64,000 nucleotides of DNA from Mucilaginibacter sp. dw_454. GTDB taxonomy: Bacteria; Bacteroidota; Bacteroidia; Sphingobacteriales; Sphingobacteriaceae. The position numbers were made by a program, and so were the translations under genes. Location of the stretch: assembly GCF_018449775.1 (NCBI RefSeq), contig NZ_JAAVVB010000001.1, positions 248,001 to 312,000 on the forward strand, in the 5' to 3' direction. The notes under the pieces were generated by a model. That model worked only from the letters and a program-made list of their open reading frames with translations. It was not told where the DNA came from and made no database searches. Of this stretch, positions 1 through 8,678 are shown piece by piece. The stretch's first letter is position 1; the number at the start of each line of letters is the position of its first letter.

Positions 1-38
1 AAGCTTATCTGTACCAGCAAGCGATCACGATCAAATGA
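1..38 (+). CDS. C-terminal end of a fix-cluster protein, probably FixH (partial)
   Basis: An open frame enters the window and ends at a TGA at 36-38; the visible residues are AYLYQQAITIK. The stop overlaps the ATG of the next gene (ATGA), which is typical of translational coupling inside an operon. In Bacteroidota the SafE/TauE-like gene that follows usually lies directly after fixH in the cbb3 oxidase cluster (ccoNOP, ccoG, fixH). The identification rests on that context only, because eleven residues are not diagnostic. Confidence 0.4.
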   Translation, partial: AYLYQQAITIK

Positions 39-724
39 GCAATAACGCGGTCGCCTTTTTTATCGGTTTGTTCGGCAGCGTGCATTGCGTCGGCATGTGC
101 GGCCCGCTCGCGCTTGCGATGCCCTCGTTCCGGGACCGCTGGTGGCTGGTCATTGCCGATAAGATCCAGTATAACCTGGGCCGCGTACTGACTTATTCTT
201 TTTTAGGGCTGCTGATTGGTTTCATCGGTAAACAATTATGGCTGGCCGGCCTGCAGCAAGGGGTGAGCCTGTTCAGCGGCCTGCTTATTCTCCTGGCCGG
301 TTTTTCGGGTATTTTGAATCTCCGCATGACCGGTAACCGTATCCTGTCACCCTTGCTGGCCCCGGTCCGCCGGCTGTTAAACTATGCGCTGCGGCATAAA
401 GCCGGGCACCTGGTCATCGGGCTTCTCAATGGTTTTTTACCCTGCGGGTTTGTTTACCTGGCCCTTGCCGGCGCGATCAATACCGATGCCCCGCTCAGCG
501 CCGCGGCCTATATGTTCTGGTTCGGCGCCGGTACTTTCCCCTTAATGCTGCTGGCTACCGTCAGCGCAGGCTTTGTCGGCCCGCTTATCAGGAAGCGCAT
601 CAATAAGGCAATGCCATACCTGATGGTTTGCCTGGGTATCTGGTTCGTTCTTCGCGGATTGAACCTGGATATTCCCTATCTGAGCCCGGCAAAACCGGCA
701 TCCGGCGTGGCCATTTGCCATTAG
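35..724 (+). CDS. SafE/TauE-like membrane protein of the cbb3 oxidase cluster
   Basis: A 229-residue polytopic membrane protein with about six hydrophobic segments. It is annotated in related genomes as a sulfite exporter TauE/SafE family protein. Two conserved half-site motifs are visible, HCVGMCGPL near residue 17 and FLPCGFVYLAL near residue 133, which are the paired Cys-containing motifs of the DsbD/SafE-like group. Members next to fix/cco genes are thought to help cbb3 oxidase maturation, perhaps by copper or thiol handling; the exact substrate is not known. The start overlaps the stop of the preceding gene by 4 bp, so it is probably the last gene of the cco/fix operon. The next gene has its own promoter. 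Confidence 0.8.
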   Translation: MSNNAVAFFIGLFGSVHCVGMCGPLALAMPSFRDRWWLVIADKIQYNLGRVLTYSFLGLLIGFIGKQLWLAGLQQGVSLFSGLLILLAGFSGILNLRMTGNRILSPLLAPVRRLLNYALRHKAGHLVIGLLNGFLPCGFVYLALAGAINTDAPLSAAAYMFWFGAGTFPLMLLATVSAGFVGPLIRKRINKAMPYLMVCLGIWFVLRGLNLDIPYLSPAKPASGVAICH

Positions 725-731
725 CAGAAAA

Positions 732-796
732 TGACGCAGATCATTTTTGCGGATGCGCCCGGTCATGGCTCCGCCGGCATTTATCCCGCAATTTTG
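732..796 (+). promoter_or_regulatory. FNR-type box and promoter for the gene at 817
   Basis: The palindrome TGACGCAGATCA at 732-743 fits TGAY-N4-RTCA and is followed by a T-run. A -7 element CAATTTTG (consensus TAnnTTTG) starts at 789, exactly 57 bp from the first base of the box. The predicted transcription start is near 802, 15 bp before the ATG at 817. Confidence 0.65.
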
Positions 797-816
797 TACC
801 ATAAAACATTCCTATT

Positions 817-1167
817 ATGGCAACGCTAAAAATACACCTGCCCGCCGCATGGGCAAACGAAAAGACCAATCAAAAAGACACGCTAACTCTACGGACGAAA
901 TGGCTGGCCTTTGCCGACAGCCAGGCCCCTTATAAAACCGCCTGGTTCCTGGTATCGCTGATCGCACAGGGCGTTCTGTTCCTGCCCATTCCCGCGGTGT
1001 TGATGTATTATTACCAGGCGCCGGTCGCCGTGCTGGCTGTAACGATGACCCTGTTCTTCGGCAATGTGATCTGCGGCATGGGTGGCTCCGGCATACGGGT
1101 CGTTATCGGCGCATTCGCTTTAAGCGTGTTCATTCACCTGTTCATGCTGGCCGTCTTTATAGGGTAA
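817..1167 (+). CDS. Small membrane protein of unknown function
   Basis: A 116-residue protein with a soluble N-terminal part of about 45 residues and then three hydrophobic segments (about residues 46-65, 68-90 and 95-115), with a short glycine-rich turn GMGGSG. I do not recognise the family. It lies just after the fix cluster and before hemH, but has its own upstream FNR-type box with the standard 57-bp spacing, so it belongs to the island's low-oxygen regulon. The ATG at 817 is preferred because it follows the predicted transcription start by 15 bp. A role linked to the cbb3 oxidase or heme supply is only a context guess. Confidence 0.65.
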   Translation: MATLKIHLPAAWANEKTNQKDTLTLRTKWLAFADSQAPYKTAWFLVSLIAQGVLFLPIPAVLMYYYQAPVAVLAVTMTLFFGNVICGMGGSGIRVVIGAFALSVFIHLFMLAVFIG

Positions 1168-1200
1168 GCCCTTTCCCAATAATTAATTAAATAGTTGAAG

Positions 1201-1229
1201 GCCGTCGGTTATTGCCGGCGGCTTTTTTT
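1201..1229 (+). terminator. Rho-independent terminator after the 817 gene
   Basis: Stem GCCGTCGG / CCGGCGGC (one G-T pair) with a six-base loop, followed by seven T residues. It ends only five bases before the hemH start codon. Confidence 0.75.
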
Positions 1230-1234
1230 ACCGT

Positions 1235-2254
1235 ATGACCGCAAAACAAGGCGTTTTATTAGTTAACCTCGGCACGCCGGACAGCCCCTCGGTAAAGGAT
1301 GTCCGCAGGTACCTGGCAGCATTCCTGACGGACGGCCGGGTGATCGATATTCACCCTTTCTGGCGCAAGCTTCTGGTCAGGGGCCTGATCGTACCTTTCC
1401 GGGGGCCGCGCTCCGCGGCGCTGTACCGCCAGGTCTGGGATACCCAAACTGGTTCGCCGCTGCTCCATTACAGCCGGTTGCAACAACAGCTCTTACAGCA
1501 GGAATTAGGCGAAGCATGGGTAGTCGCGCTGGCGATGCGCTACGGGAACCCATCCATCGCCGCCGCAATGGCAAACCTGCAAACAGCTAAGGTTACCAGG
1601 ATACGGGTGATCGCCTTGTTCCCCCAATATGCCTCGGCTACGACCGGCTCGGTGCACCAGCAGGTCATGGACCTGGTCAGCCGCTGGCCGGTCATCCCTG
1701 AAATTTCGTTTGTCAACTCCTTTCATGACCTGGAATTACTGATCGGCGCTTTCGCTGCGAACGGGCGGAAATATCAGCCGCGTTCGTATGATCATATATT
1801 GTTCAGCTTCCATGGCCTGCCGCAGCGGCAACTCCTCAAAAGCGATCACATGCGGGCACATTGTTTCCAAACAACGAATTGCTGCAGCACGTTTGGCGCG
1901 AGGAACCGGCATTGTTACAGCGCGCAATGCTATCATACCGCCAGCCTGATCGCCGGGCAGTTGCAGCTAAGGCCTGGCCATTTTACGGTTTGCTTTCAAA
2001 GCAGGCTGGGCCGTGAACCCTGGCTGCAGCCTTATACCAGCGATGTGATCAGACAATTGGCTGCTGAAGGGAAAAAAAGATTGCTGGTATTTTGCCCGGC
2101 GTTCGTAGCGGACTGCCTGGAAACCCTCCAGGAGATCGGCCTGGAATACCGTAAGGCCTTCCTCGACGCCGGCGGCGAAGAACTGCAGCTGGTGGAAGGA
2201 CTGAACGGTTCACCACTTTTTACCCGGGCGCTGGCAGCGCTGGCCATCGGATAA
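1235..2254 (+). CDS. hemH: Ferrochelatase (coproporphyrin/protoporphyrin ferrochelatase family)
   Basis: A 339-residue HemH-family protein that inserts Fe(II) into the porphyrin ring in the last part of heme synthesis. The N-terminus GVLLVNLGTPDSP and the block SFHGLP with the metal-binding His (about residue 193) are clear, as is the C-terminal CPAFVADCLETLQEI with the conserved Glu. A cysteine-rich stretch lies around residues 208-232. Together with hemA and hemN in the same island it gives a dedicated heme supply next to the cbb3 oxidase genes. The start codon lies five bases behind a terminator T-run, so it needs read-through or an unusually placed promoter; I saw no palindromic box directly before it. 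It converges with ackA. Confidence 0.9.
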   Translation: MTAKQGVLLVNLGTPDSPSVKDVRRYLAAFLTDGRVIDIHPFWRKLLVRGLIVPFRGPRSAALYRQVWDTQTGSPLLHYSRLQQQLLQQELGEAWVVALAMRYGNPSIAAAMANLQTAKVTRIRVIALFPQYASATTGSVHQQVMDLVSRWPVIPEISFVNSFHDLELLIGAFAANGRKYQPRSYDHILFSFHGLPQRQLLKSDHMRAHCFQTTNCCSTFGARNRHCYSAQCYHTASLIAGQLQLRPGHFTVCFQSRLGREPWLQPYTSDVIRQLAAEGKKRLLVFCPAFVADCLETLQEIGLEYRKAFLDAGGEELQLVEGLNGSPLFTRALAALAIG

Positions 2255-2266
2255 TCCGGCTTTTGT

Positions 2267-3478
2267 TTATTTTTTATGCAACAGCTCCATACACTGATGG
2301 GCGATCTCCAGTTCTTCATTGGTGGGAACGATGAGCACTTTTACCCGCGAACCTGCGGTGTTGATTTCCCGGATGCCAGGCGCGGAGGACTTGTTCTTTT
2401 CCTGATCCAGCGCGATCCCGCACCAGTCCATATCCTTGCAAACCATTTCCCGCAGCCTTGCATCATGCTCGCCGACACCCCCGGTAAATAAGATCGCATC
2501 GGCACCGGAAAGAACGGCACAATAGGCGCCTATGAATTTTTGGATGCGGTAAGCGTAAAGTTCATAGGCCAGTTTGGCTTCTTCGTCACCTTCGCTGATC
2601 AGCCGGGCGATATCCCGCATATCGCTGTGCCCGGTCAGGCCCAGCATCCCGCTTTGCTTATTGAGCAGATCGGACAGCCGTTCGGAAGTATAGCCTTGTT
2701 GCTCGATCAGGTACAAAATGACCGAGGCGTCGATATTTCCGCAGCGTGTGCCCATAACCAGTCCGTCCAGCGGGGTCAGGCCCATGCTCGTATCCAGGGA
2801 ACGCCCCGCTTGTATAGCCGCCATGCTGCAGCCGTTACCCAGGTGCATGCTGATGATCTTTGCCTCCGCGTTACCGAGAAATTCCATGGCCCTGGCGGAT
2901 ACATATTTATGGCTCGTGCCGTGAAAGCCATAGACCCGGATACCGAAATCCTGATAAAAATGACCGGGTATCGCGTAACGATAAGCTTTGGGCGGCAGGG
3001 TCTGATGAAAGGCCGTGTCAAAAACTGCGACCTGGGTCGCTTGTTTAAATACCGCTTCTGCGACCTCGATGCCCTTATAATGGCCTGGGTTATGTAGCGG
3101 GGCCAGGGGGAAAAGTTTTTTAATTTCCGCCTTGACTTCGGGCGTGATCACGGTCGTTTTGGTGAGCGTTTCCCCGCCATGCACAATACGGTGACCAACA
3201 ATTTCCACTTCGGCAGGGTCCTGCAAGCTACCCGTACCCGGCTGGGTCAGCAACCTGGCCGCCAGCCGCATACCTGCTTCATGATCGGCCACATCCTGTT
3301 TAAGGGTGGTGGTGTTTTCTTTACCGTCCTGCCATACCTTATGCGTGACGATGCCGCCGGCCAGGCCGATCCGCTCGATCAGGCCGCTGCAAACCGGTTC
3401 GGGCGAGGGCATTTGGAACAACTGGTATTTGATGGAACTGCTGCCGGAATTAATGACCAGCAAATTGGTCTTGTGCAT
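2267..3478 (-). CDS. ackA: Acetate kinase
   Basis: A 403-residue acetate kinase (ASKHA fold) that transfers phosphate from acetyl phosphate to ADP. Visible motifs are NSGSSSIKY at the N-terminus, GFHGTSHKYV, the phosphate-binding HLGNGCSMAA and FTGGVGEHD. The length is normal for the family. It follows pta with 24 bp between them and is probably the third gene of a transcript that starts at the 5608-6012 gene, which has an FNR-type promoter. With phosphoketolase elsewhere in the island it would turn acetyl phosphate directly into ATP when respiration is limited. Confidence 0.97.
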   Translation of the reverse strand: MHKTNLLVINSGSSSIKYQLFQMPSPEPVCSGLIERIGLAGGIVTHKVWQDGKENTTTLKQDVADHEAGMRLAARLLTQPGTGSLQDPAEVEIVGHRIVHGGETLTKTTVITPEVKAEIKKLFPLAPLHNPGHYKGIEVAEAVFKQATQVAVFDTAFHQTLPPKAYRYAIPGHFYQDFGIRVYGFHGTSHKYVSARAMEFLGNAEAKIISMHLGNGCSMAAIQAGRSLDTSMGLTPLDGLVMGTRCGNIDASVILYLIEQQGYTSERLSDLLNKQSGMLGLTGHSDMRDIARLISEGDEEAKLAYELYAYRIQKFIGAYCAVLSGADAILFTGGVGEHDARLREMVCKDMDWCGIALDQEKNKSSAPGIREINTAGSRVKVLIVPTNEELEIAHQCMELLHKK

Positions 3479-3502
3479 ATTTATGGGTTCAAATTCGTTG
3501 GT

Positions 3503-5596
3503 TCAGGTTTGCTGGGCCTGGATGGCCGTGATCATGACCGTATTAAAGATATCATCCACGGTACAGCCACGGCTCAGGTCGTTGACGGGTTTGTTCAGTC
3601 CCTGCAGCATCGGGCCAATGGCTAATGCGCCGGTTTCCCGCTGCACGGCTTTATACGTATTGTTGCCGGTATTCAGGTCGGGGAAGATCAGGACACTGGC
3701 CCTGCCCGCCACCTCAGAATCCGGCATTTTCTGCCGCCCGACCACGGGGTCAACCGCGGCATCATACTGGATGGGGCCTTCTACTTTCAGGTCCGGCCGC
3801 CTTTCCTTAACCAGACCGGTCGCGCGCCGTACCTTATCCACCTCTTCGCCGCTGCCTGAGGTGCCGGATGAATAGGAAAGCATCGCGATCCGCGGTTCAA
3901 TCCCAAACAGGCTGCTGTTGTCGGCCGAGGAGATCGCAATGTCTGCCAGTTCTTCCGCAGTTGGGTTAGGATTCACGGCGCAGTCGCCGAATACAGAAAC
4001 CCGGTCCTCCAGGCACATAAAAAACACCGAAGAAACGGTGCTGATCCCGGGTTTGGTTTTGATGAACTGCAATGCCGGGCGTATGGTATGCTGTGTGGTA
4101 TGACAGGCCCCGGAAACCATGCCGTCGGCATGTCCCTTATAGACCATCATGGTGCCGAAATAAGAAACATCGGTCATCAGGTCCCGGGCCATTTCCAGGG
4201 TCAGGTTTTTCTCTTTCCGCAGTTCATATAAGGTCTGTACGTAATCGGCATAGTTTTCCGAATTTGCCGGGTCAATGATCCGGACCCGCGCAGGGTCTAA
4301 AACGATCCCCAGGCGTTTGGCGGCTGCTGTAATGTCCGCCGGTTTTCCCAATAAGGTCAGTGTAACCAGCTGCTGGGCGGTCAGCCGCGCCGCGGCCAGT
4401 AGTATCCGGTCGTCATCACCTTCCGGTAAAACAATATTTTTGAGCGCCCGCCGCGTCCATTGGCTGAGTTGGTACTGGAACATATGGGGCGTGATGGCCT
4501 CCGAGTGGTAAGTCACCAGGCCTTTCTCCAGCGCAGAAATATCCAGGTATTGGTTAAAGGCGTCCATAGCCAGCTGTATCTTTTTACTGTTTTCAGGTGT
4601 TATCCGCGTTTTGACGGCGCCGATTTGCGTGATCGTTTCAAAGGTCCCGGTAGCGACCGCCATGATCGGCACGACATGCTGCAAGCCTTCGATCAGCCGC
4701 AGGACCGGCTCTTCAGGTTCGATACCCGCTGTCAGCACAATGCCGGCCACGCGCGGATAACTCGAAGAAAGGTTTGCCTGCAGGGAACTGATAATAATGT
4801 CCCCGCGGTCGCCCGGGGTAACGATCAGCACATTCTCCTTTAAATAATTCAGGAAATTGGGCACCTGCATCGCGCCGGTCACATAGTTGTCAACCTGGTT
4901 GTCCAGGTAAGCTGCTCCAAAGAGCAGTTTTGCGCCCAGGTTTTCCCGGATATCCTTTACACTGGGATTTTGCAGGGCGGGGTCCGCCGGTATAACCGCG
5001 GAAATCATGCCGGCCGGTAACTGGGCGGTTAATAATGCACGGATATCATCCGCCTGTGCGGGTTTAACTTTATTCGCGATAACCGCCAAAACGGCGATGT
5101 CGCGCGACCTGAAGGTATGGAAGAAATTAAGGCATTCCTGGATGACCTGCGCCGTCGTCTTATTTTCGCCGGAAACCACCAGCATGGCCGGGGCGCTGAG
5201 ATTTTTAGCGATGAGTATGTTGGTCTCCAGCTCAAAAGCGGTGCCCTGCCCGGTAAAGTCGCTGCCTTCCAGCACGGTAAAATCGAACTGGCTTTCCAGC
5301 TTTTTGTACTGGCTGATGATCTGGTCGATCATTTCACCCTGGCGCTGCTCCTTCAGGTATTGCATGGCTTCCTGGCGCGTAAACCTGAAAGCGTCTTCAT
5401 AGGGGATGGCCAGCTGAAAATGTTCGATGATGGTACGGATATGCAAATCCTGCTGCCCGGGGGTGTCCGGGCTGATCACCGGCTTAAAATAGCCGATCTT
5501 CTGCGCTTTTCCCAGCAGCATGGCCACCAGGCCGAGGGCGATGATTGATTTGCCGCTATAAGGTTCAGCCGAAGCGATAAAAATGGTTTTGGTCAA
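3503..5596 (-). CDS. pta: Phosphate acetyltransferase, long form
   Basis: A 697-residue long-type Pta that interconverts acetyl-CoA and acetyl phosphate. The N-terminal P-loop-like AAA/DRTGG region begins with a segment AEPYSGKSIIALGL; the C-terminal catalytic domain starts near residue 390 (LPEGDDDRILLAAARL) and carries the SSGTSGSGEEVDKVRRAT substrate loop. The size matches E. coli Pta (about 710 residues). It is flanked by a coiled-coil gene 11 bp upstream and ackA 24 bp downstream, all on the same strand, so they form an acetate-fermentation operon under the FNR-type promoter at 6032-6096. Confidence 0.96.
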   Translation of the reverse strand: MTKTIFIASAEPYSGKSIIALGLVAMLLGKAQKIGYFKPVISPDTPGQQDLHIRTIIEHFQLAIPYEDAFRFTRQEAMQYLKEQRQGEMIDQIISQYKKLESQFDFTVLEGSDFTGQGTAFELETNILIAKNLSAPAMLVVSGENKTTAQVIQECLNFFHTFRSRDIAVLAVIANKVKPAQADDIRALLTAQLPAGMISAVIPADPALQNPSVKDIRENLGAKLLFGAAYLDNQVDNYVTGAMQVPNFLNYLKENVLIVTPGDRGDIIISSLQANLSSSYPRVAGIVLTAGIEPEEPVLRLIEGLQHVVPIMAVATGTFETITQIGAVKTRITPENSKKIQLAMDAFNQYLDISALEKGLVTYHSEAITPHMFQYQLSQWTRRALKNIVLPEGDDDRILLAAARLTAQQLVTLTLLGKPADITAAAKRLGIVLDPARVRIIDPANSENYADYVQTLYELRKEKNLTLEMARDLMTDVSYFGTMMVYKGHADGMVSGACHTTQHTIRPALQFIKTKPGISTVSSVFFMCLEDRVSVFGDCAVNPNPTAEELADIAISSADNSSLFGIEPRIAMLSYSSGTSGSGEEVDKVRRATGLVKERRPDLKVEGPIQYDAAVDPVVGRQKMPDSEVAGRASVLIFPDLNTGNNTYKAVQRETGALAIGPMLQGLNKPVNDLSRGCTVDDIFNTVMITAIQAQQT

Positions 5597-5607
5597 GTTT
5601 CAGTAGT

Positions 5608-6012
5608 TTATTGGTGCATGCGGTAAACATTGATACAGGCATATTTGATCGATTTTAAATCTAAAAGCGCGTTTTCTACCTTTCCCTTCAAGAGCATATA
5701 ATCCTCGACCAGCTGCAGGCTGATCCTGGTATCGGGTTCAACAATCAAAGGCTCCAGTTTGTTCATATAAATGAGCACTTCCTGTTTGAGCTCCGTATGC
5801 GCCGCTTCCCGCAGGGAAAGTGCTTCCATCATATCCTGCTGCTTTCGCTGCTGCCCGCTGCCCGGCAGCGGGATCGCGAATTTACCCATCAGCTCCATTA
5901 AGAAGCGGAGCTCTTCTTCCAGGAAAGCGATATCGGATAACCATTGTTTACCGGTCAGGTAAAGTTCTTGTAATTCAAACTCTAATTCCTGATCTTCCTT
6001 GACTCTTACCAT
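5608..6012 (-). CDS. Coiled-coil protein leading the pta-ackA operon
   Basis: A 134-residue, charged, almost entirely helical protein with no membrane segment; the spacing of Leu and Glu suggests a coiled coil or helical bundle. The family is not recognised. It resembles in length and layout the product of 39509-39928: both have a W-[LT]-S-D-x-x-F-x-x-E block near residues 20-40 (GKQWLSDIAFLEEE here, AKRWTSDLEFFQIE there). It is the first gene of the pta-ackA transcript and is preceded by an FNR-type box at the 57-bp spacing. It may be a stress-related helical bundle protein, but no function can be assigned. Confidence 0.75.
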   Translation of the reverse strand: MVRVKEDQELEFELQELYLTGKQWLSDIAFLEEELRFLMELMGKFAIPLPGSGQQRKQQDMMEALSLREAAHTELKQEVLIYMNKLEPLIVEPDTRISLQLVEDYMLLKGKVENALLDLKSIKYACINVYRMHQ

Positions 6013-6031
6013 TGCGTTAATTTTTATCAGA

Positions 6032-6096
6032 CAAATATCCCGGCTTTAAAAATCCGTTCAAAGGAAGACGGTCATTAAAAAAAATGACCTTCATCA
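6032..6096 (-). promoter_or_regulatory. FNR-type box and promoter for the 6012/pta/ackA operon
   Basis: On the minus strand the box reads TGATGAAGGTCA (6096-6085) followed by a T-run. The -7 element GATATTTG begins at 6039, exactly 57 bp from the box start, and the ATG at 6012 follows. Confidence 0.65.
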
Positions 6097-6144
6097 GTCC
6101 ATAGGGGAAAGAAAGGCCCGTATTTGTCTGTGATAAGTCAATAA

Positions 6145-6208
6145 TGACCAAAGTCATCTTTGCTACTGATATCCGTCACCCGGATCATCACCCGGATGCT
6201 GATATTTG
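6145..6208 (+). promoter_or_regulatory. Tandem FNR-type boxes and promoter for hemA
   Basis: Two boxes 22 bp apart, TGACCAAAGTCA (6145-6156) and TGATATCCGTCA (6167-6178), precede a -7 element GATATTTG at 6201-6208, at 56 and 34 bp. This is the double-box arrangement also seen before 8679, 40254 and 50036. Confidence 0.6.
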
Positions 6209-6240
6209 CGGTTAAGAAATTAACCGTATAATTATTATCC

Positions 6241-7476
6241 ATGAATACGAACAGGCTCCCGGACATGGCAGGCTTTTTTTTGGCAGGCATCAGCTATCAA
6301 AAGACAAATGCGCCGGCCAGGGGATGGTTTGCCATCGACCAGCAACAATATACAACCTGCTTAGCGCAGGCACCAGCCTTTGGGATCGGGGCGCTGTTTA
6401 TACTTTCCACCTGTAACCGTACCGAAATTTACGGGTTCGCAGCGGATCCCCGGGCCCTGATCAATGTACTATGTACCGCGACCAAAGGCAGCGCCGCGGC
6501 TTTTACCAACCAGGCTTATCTGAAAAAAGGCCGGGAGGCAATCACGCATTTATTCCAGGTTGGCGCAGGTCTGGATTCGCAGCTGCTGGGCGATTACGAG
6601 ATCGTCGGGCAATTAAAACAAGCTGTCAAATTTGCCAGGGACCGGGGGTTTATCAATACCTTTTTGGATCGCCTGGTAAGCACCGTACTGCAATCCTCGA
6701 AAGACATCAAAAACAATACCGCGCTGAGCAAGGGCGCCGTGTCTGCGGCTTTCGCCGCGGTACAATATATCAAAGCTGCGGTCACCCGGCCCGCTGACCG
6801 GCGTATACTCCTGGTAGGGGCCGGTAAGATCGGCTGCAGTACCTGCAAGAACCTGGTGGACTACCTGGGCGCCACCCAGATCGTTGTGGTTAACCGTTCA
6901 GCAGAAAAAGCTGCCGGCATCGCAGCAGCCTTGCACCTGACCTGCGCGCCCATGGCAAAGCTGGCTGAACAGGTCGCTTTAGCGGATATCATTATCGTAA
7001 CGACCAATGCAGCTGCGCCCCTTATTTTGCGCTCACACCTGGAACATACGAGTCACAAACTGATCATCGACCTTTCCCTGCCCGCTAATGTGGAGACAGC
7101 GGTCAAAGACCTGCCGCATATTCAATTGATCGGCCTCGATGAGATTTCAAAGTCGAATGACCATTCCCTGCATGAACGGCAGGCAGATATTCCGAAGGCC
7201 AACGCGATCATCGCGCGGCACCTGGATGAATTTTTGGACTGGTGCCGGATGCGCAAAAATATACCTATCTTGAAAGCTATCAGCATCCGGCTGGGGGAGA
7301 TCGCGGCACAGCAGCAACGCGCTGTAAATGACCCGGAAATGCCGGCCGTATGCCAGACGGCCGAACAAAAGATCCGGCGCGTCATTGGCGGAACGGCGGA
7401 GAAAATGCGTGCGGATAACCACAGCGGCTGCTATTATATTGAGGCGATCAACGAATTACTGATGGATTTCAGTTAA
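6241..7476 (+). CDS. hemA: Glutamyl-tRNA reductase
   Basis: A 411-residue HemA that reduces glutamyl-tRNA to glutamate-1-semialdehyde, the first committed step of heme synthesis by the C5 route. The catalytic Cys lies in LSTCNRTEIYG (about residue 60), followed by the conserved GLDSQLLGDYEIVGQLK block and a Rossmann segment ILLVGAGKIG near residue 190. The last part forms the helical dimerization domain. As part of an island with hemH and hemN it is probably a second, oxygen-regulated copy beside a housekeeping hemA elsewhere (inference). Two FNR-type boxes lie upstream. The KAS III gene follows after 24 bp. Confidence 0.95.
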   Translation: MNTNRLPDMAGFFLAGISYQKTNAPARGWFAIDQQQYTTCLAQAPAFGIGALFILSTCNRTEIYGFAADPRALINVLCTATKGSAAAFTNQAYLKKGREAITHLFQVGAGLDSQLLGDYEIVGQLKQAVKFARDRGFINTFLDRLVSTVLQSSKDIKNNTALSKGAVSAAFAAVQYIKAAVTRPADRRILLVGAGKIGCSTCKNLVDYLGATQIVVVNRSAEKAAGIAAALHLTCAPMAKLAEQVALADIIIVTTNAAAPLILRSHLEHTSHKLIIDLSLPANVETAVKDLPHIQLIGLDEISKSNDHSLHERQADIPKANAIIARHLDEFLDWCRMRKNIPILKAISIRLGEIAAQQQRAVNDPEMPAVCQTAEQKIRRVIGGTAEKMRADNHSGCYYIEAINELLMDFS

Positions 7477-7500
7477 ACCGGCAGCCCCTAATTTTTGAAC

Positions 7501-8610
7501 ATGGAACAACAAAGACATGCCCTGATCACCGGGAGCGGGAGCTATATCCCCACACTTAAAGTGACCAACGAGGATTTCCTTAGCCACACCTTTTATGGCC
7601 CGGATGGGGCCCGGCTGCAGAAATCCGGCGAGGAGATCATCCGGCAATTCGAGCTGATCACCGGTATCCGGGAAAGAAGATACCTGGCAGATGATCTGGT
7701 CGCTTCAGATATGGCGCATTTTGCTGCCAGGGATGCCCTCGGGTCAGCCGCCATAGATCCGGAAACCCTGGATTATATCATCGTCGCGCATAATTTCGGG
7801 GATATCCGGGCGGAGAACCGCCGGAGCGAACAGGTGCCTTCGCTGGCCGCCAGGGTAAAGCATCACTTAGGTATCGTTAATCCGCAGACCATTTGTTACG
7901 ATCTGCCGTTTGGCTGCGCGGGCTGGCTGCAGGCGGTGATCCAGGCGGACGGTTATATCCGTTCGGGGGAGGCCAGCCAGGTCCTGGTGATCGGCGCTGA
8001 AACCTTATCGCGTATCTGTGACCCCCATGACCGCGACAGCATGCTTTACGCGGATGGCGCGGGTGCCGTGATCATATCCGCAGCACCGGCTCATGAAGCA
8101 GCCGGTATACTGGCGCACCTGACCCGGTCCTATGGCGGTGAGCTTGCTTACCTCTTGCAGATGGGCCGGTCCTCCAATCCGGCTTACCCGGAAGATACCC
8201 TTTTTCTTAAAATGCAGGGCCGGAAATTATACGAACAGGCCCTGAAATTCGTCCCTTTGCTGATCAGCGACTGCATCGCGAAAGCGGGCTTGACCATCGG
8301 CGATATTGACCAGGTGCTGATCCACCAGGCCAATCAGAAAATGGATGAGGCTATTTTAAAGCAATTGTATGTGCTGTATGGCCTTAAACAGGCGCCGGAT
8401 CACCTCATGCCCATGACGATCTCCTGGCTGGGCAATAGTTCGGTAGCGACCCTGCCTACTTTATATGACCTGCTTTCCAAAGGCGAGATCGCCCACCACT
8501 GCCTGACCTCCGGCCGCACGGTCGTGTTTGTTTCGGTCGGTGCCGGCCTGAATATGAATGCCGTCATTTATCAAATACCACAAAGTGACCATCATCATTA
8601 CGCCGGCTGA
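7501..8610 (+). CDS. 3-oxoacyl-ACP synthase III (KAS III, FabH-like)
   Basis: A 369-residue thiolase-fold enzyme of the KAS III family. The catalytic triad is visible: Cys in LPFGCAGWL (about residue 139), His in LIHQANQKM (about 281) and Asn in LGNSSVAT (about 318). KAS III enzymes condense an acyl-CoA with malonyl-ACP; the gene is not near other fatty-acid genes, so a specialised role (branched or modified acyl chains, or a lipid under low oxygen) is more likely than bulk synthesis. I chose ATG 7501 rather than an upstream TTG. The last codons, encoding SDHHH, contain an FNR-type box that serves the next gene, and the TGA stop is part of a second box. Confidence 0.88.
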   Translation: MEQQRHALITGSGSYIPTLKVTNEDFLSHTFYGPDGARLQKSGEEIIRQFELITGIRERRYLADDLVASDMAHFAARDALGSAAIDPETLDYIIVAHNFGDIRAENRRSEQVPSLAARVKHHLGIVNPQTICYDLPFGCAGWLQAVIQADGYIRSGEASQVLVIGAETLSRICDPHDRDSMLYADGAGAVIISAAPAHEAAGILAHLTRSYGGELAYLLQMGRSSNPAYPEDTLFLKMQGRKLYEQALKFVPLLISDCIAKAGLTIGDIDQVLIHQANQKMDEAILKQLYVLYGLKQAPDHLMPMTISWLGNSSVATLPTLYDLLSKGEIAHHCLTSGRTVVFVSVGAGLNMNAVIYQIPQSDHHHYAG

Positions 8611-8650
8611 TCCTCATCATGTGATGGCTGCAGCATAAACCGCAGTTTTA
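8586..8650 (+). promoter_or_regulatory. Tandem FNR-type boxes and promoter for the UspA gene at 8679
   Basis: Boxes TGACCATCATCA (8586-8597, inside the end of the KAS III gene) and TGATCCTCATCA (8608-8619, including its stop codon) are 22 bp apart. A weak -7 element CAGTTTTA begins at 8643, exactly 57 and 35 bp from them. Confidence 0.55.
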
Positions 8651-8678
8651 CGGCTAAGAGCTTTAAAACGTGTTTATC

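Noticed and set aside
542..802. Minus-strand open frame opposite the SafE-like gene
   Set aside because: Shadow of the coding strand; Arg/Cys-rich with no support from promoter or context.
2540..3097. Plus-strand open frame within ackA
   Set aside because: Antisense shadow of a confidently assigned gene.
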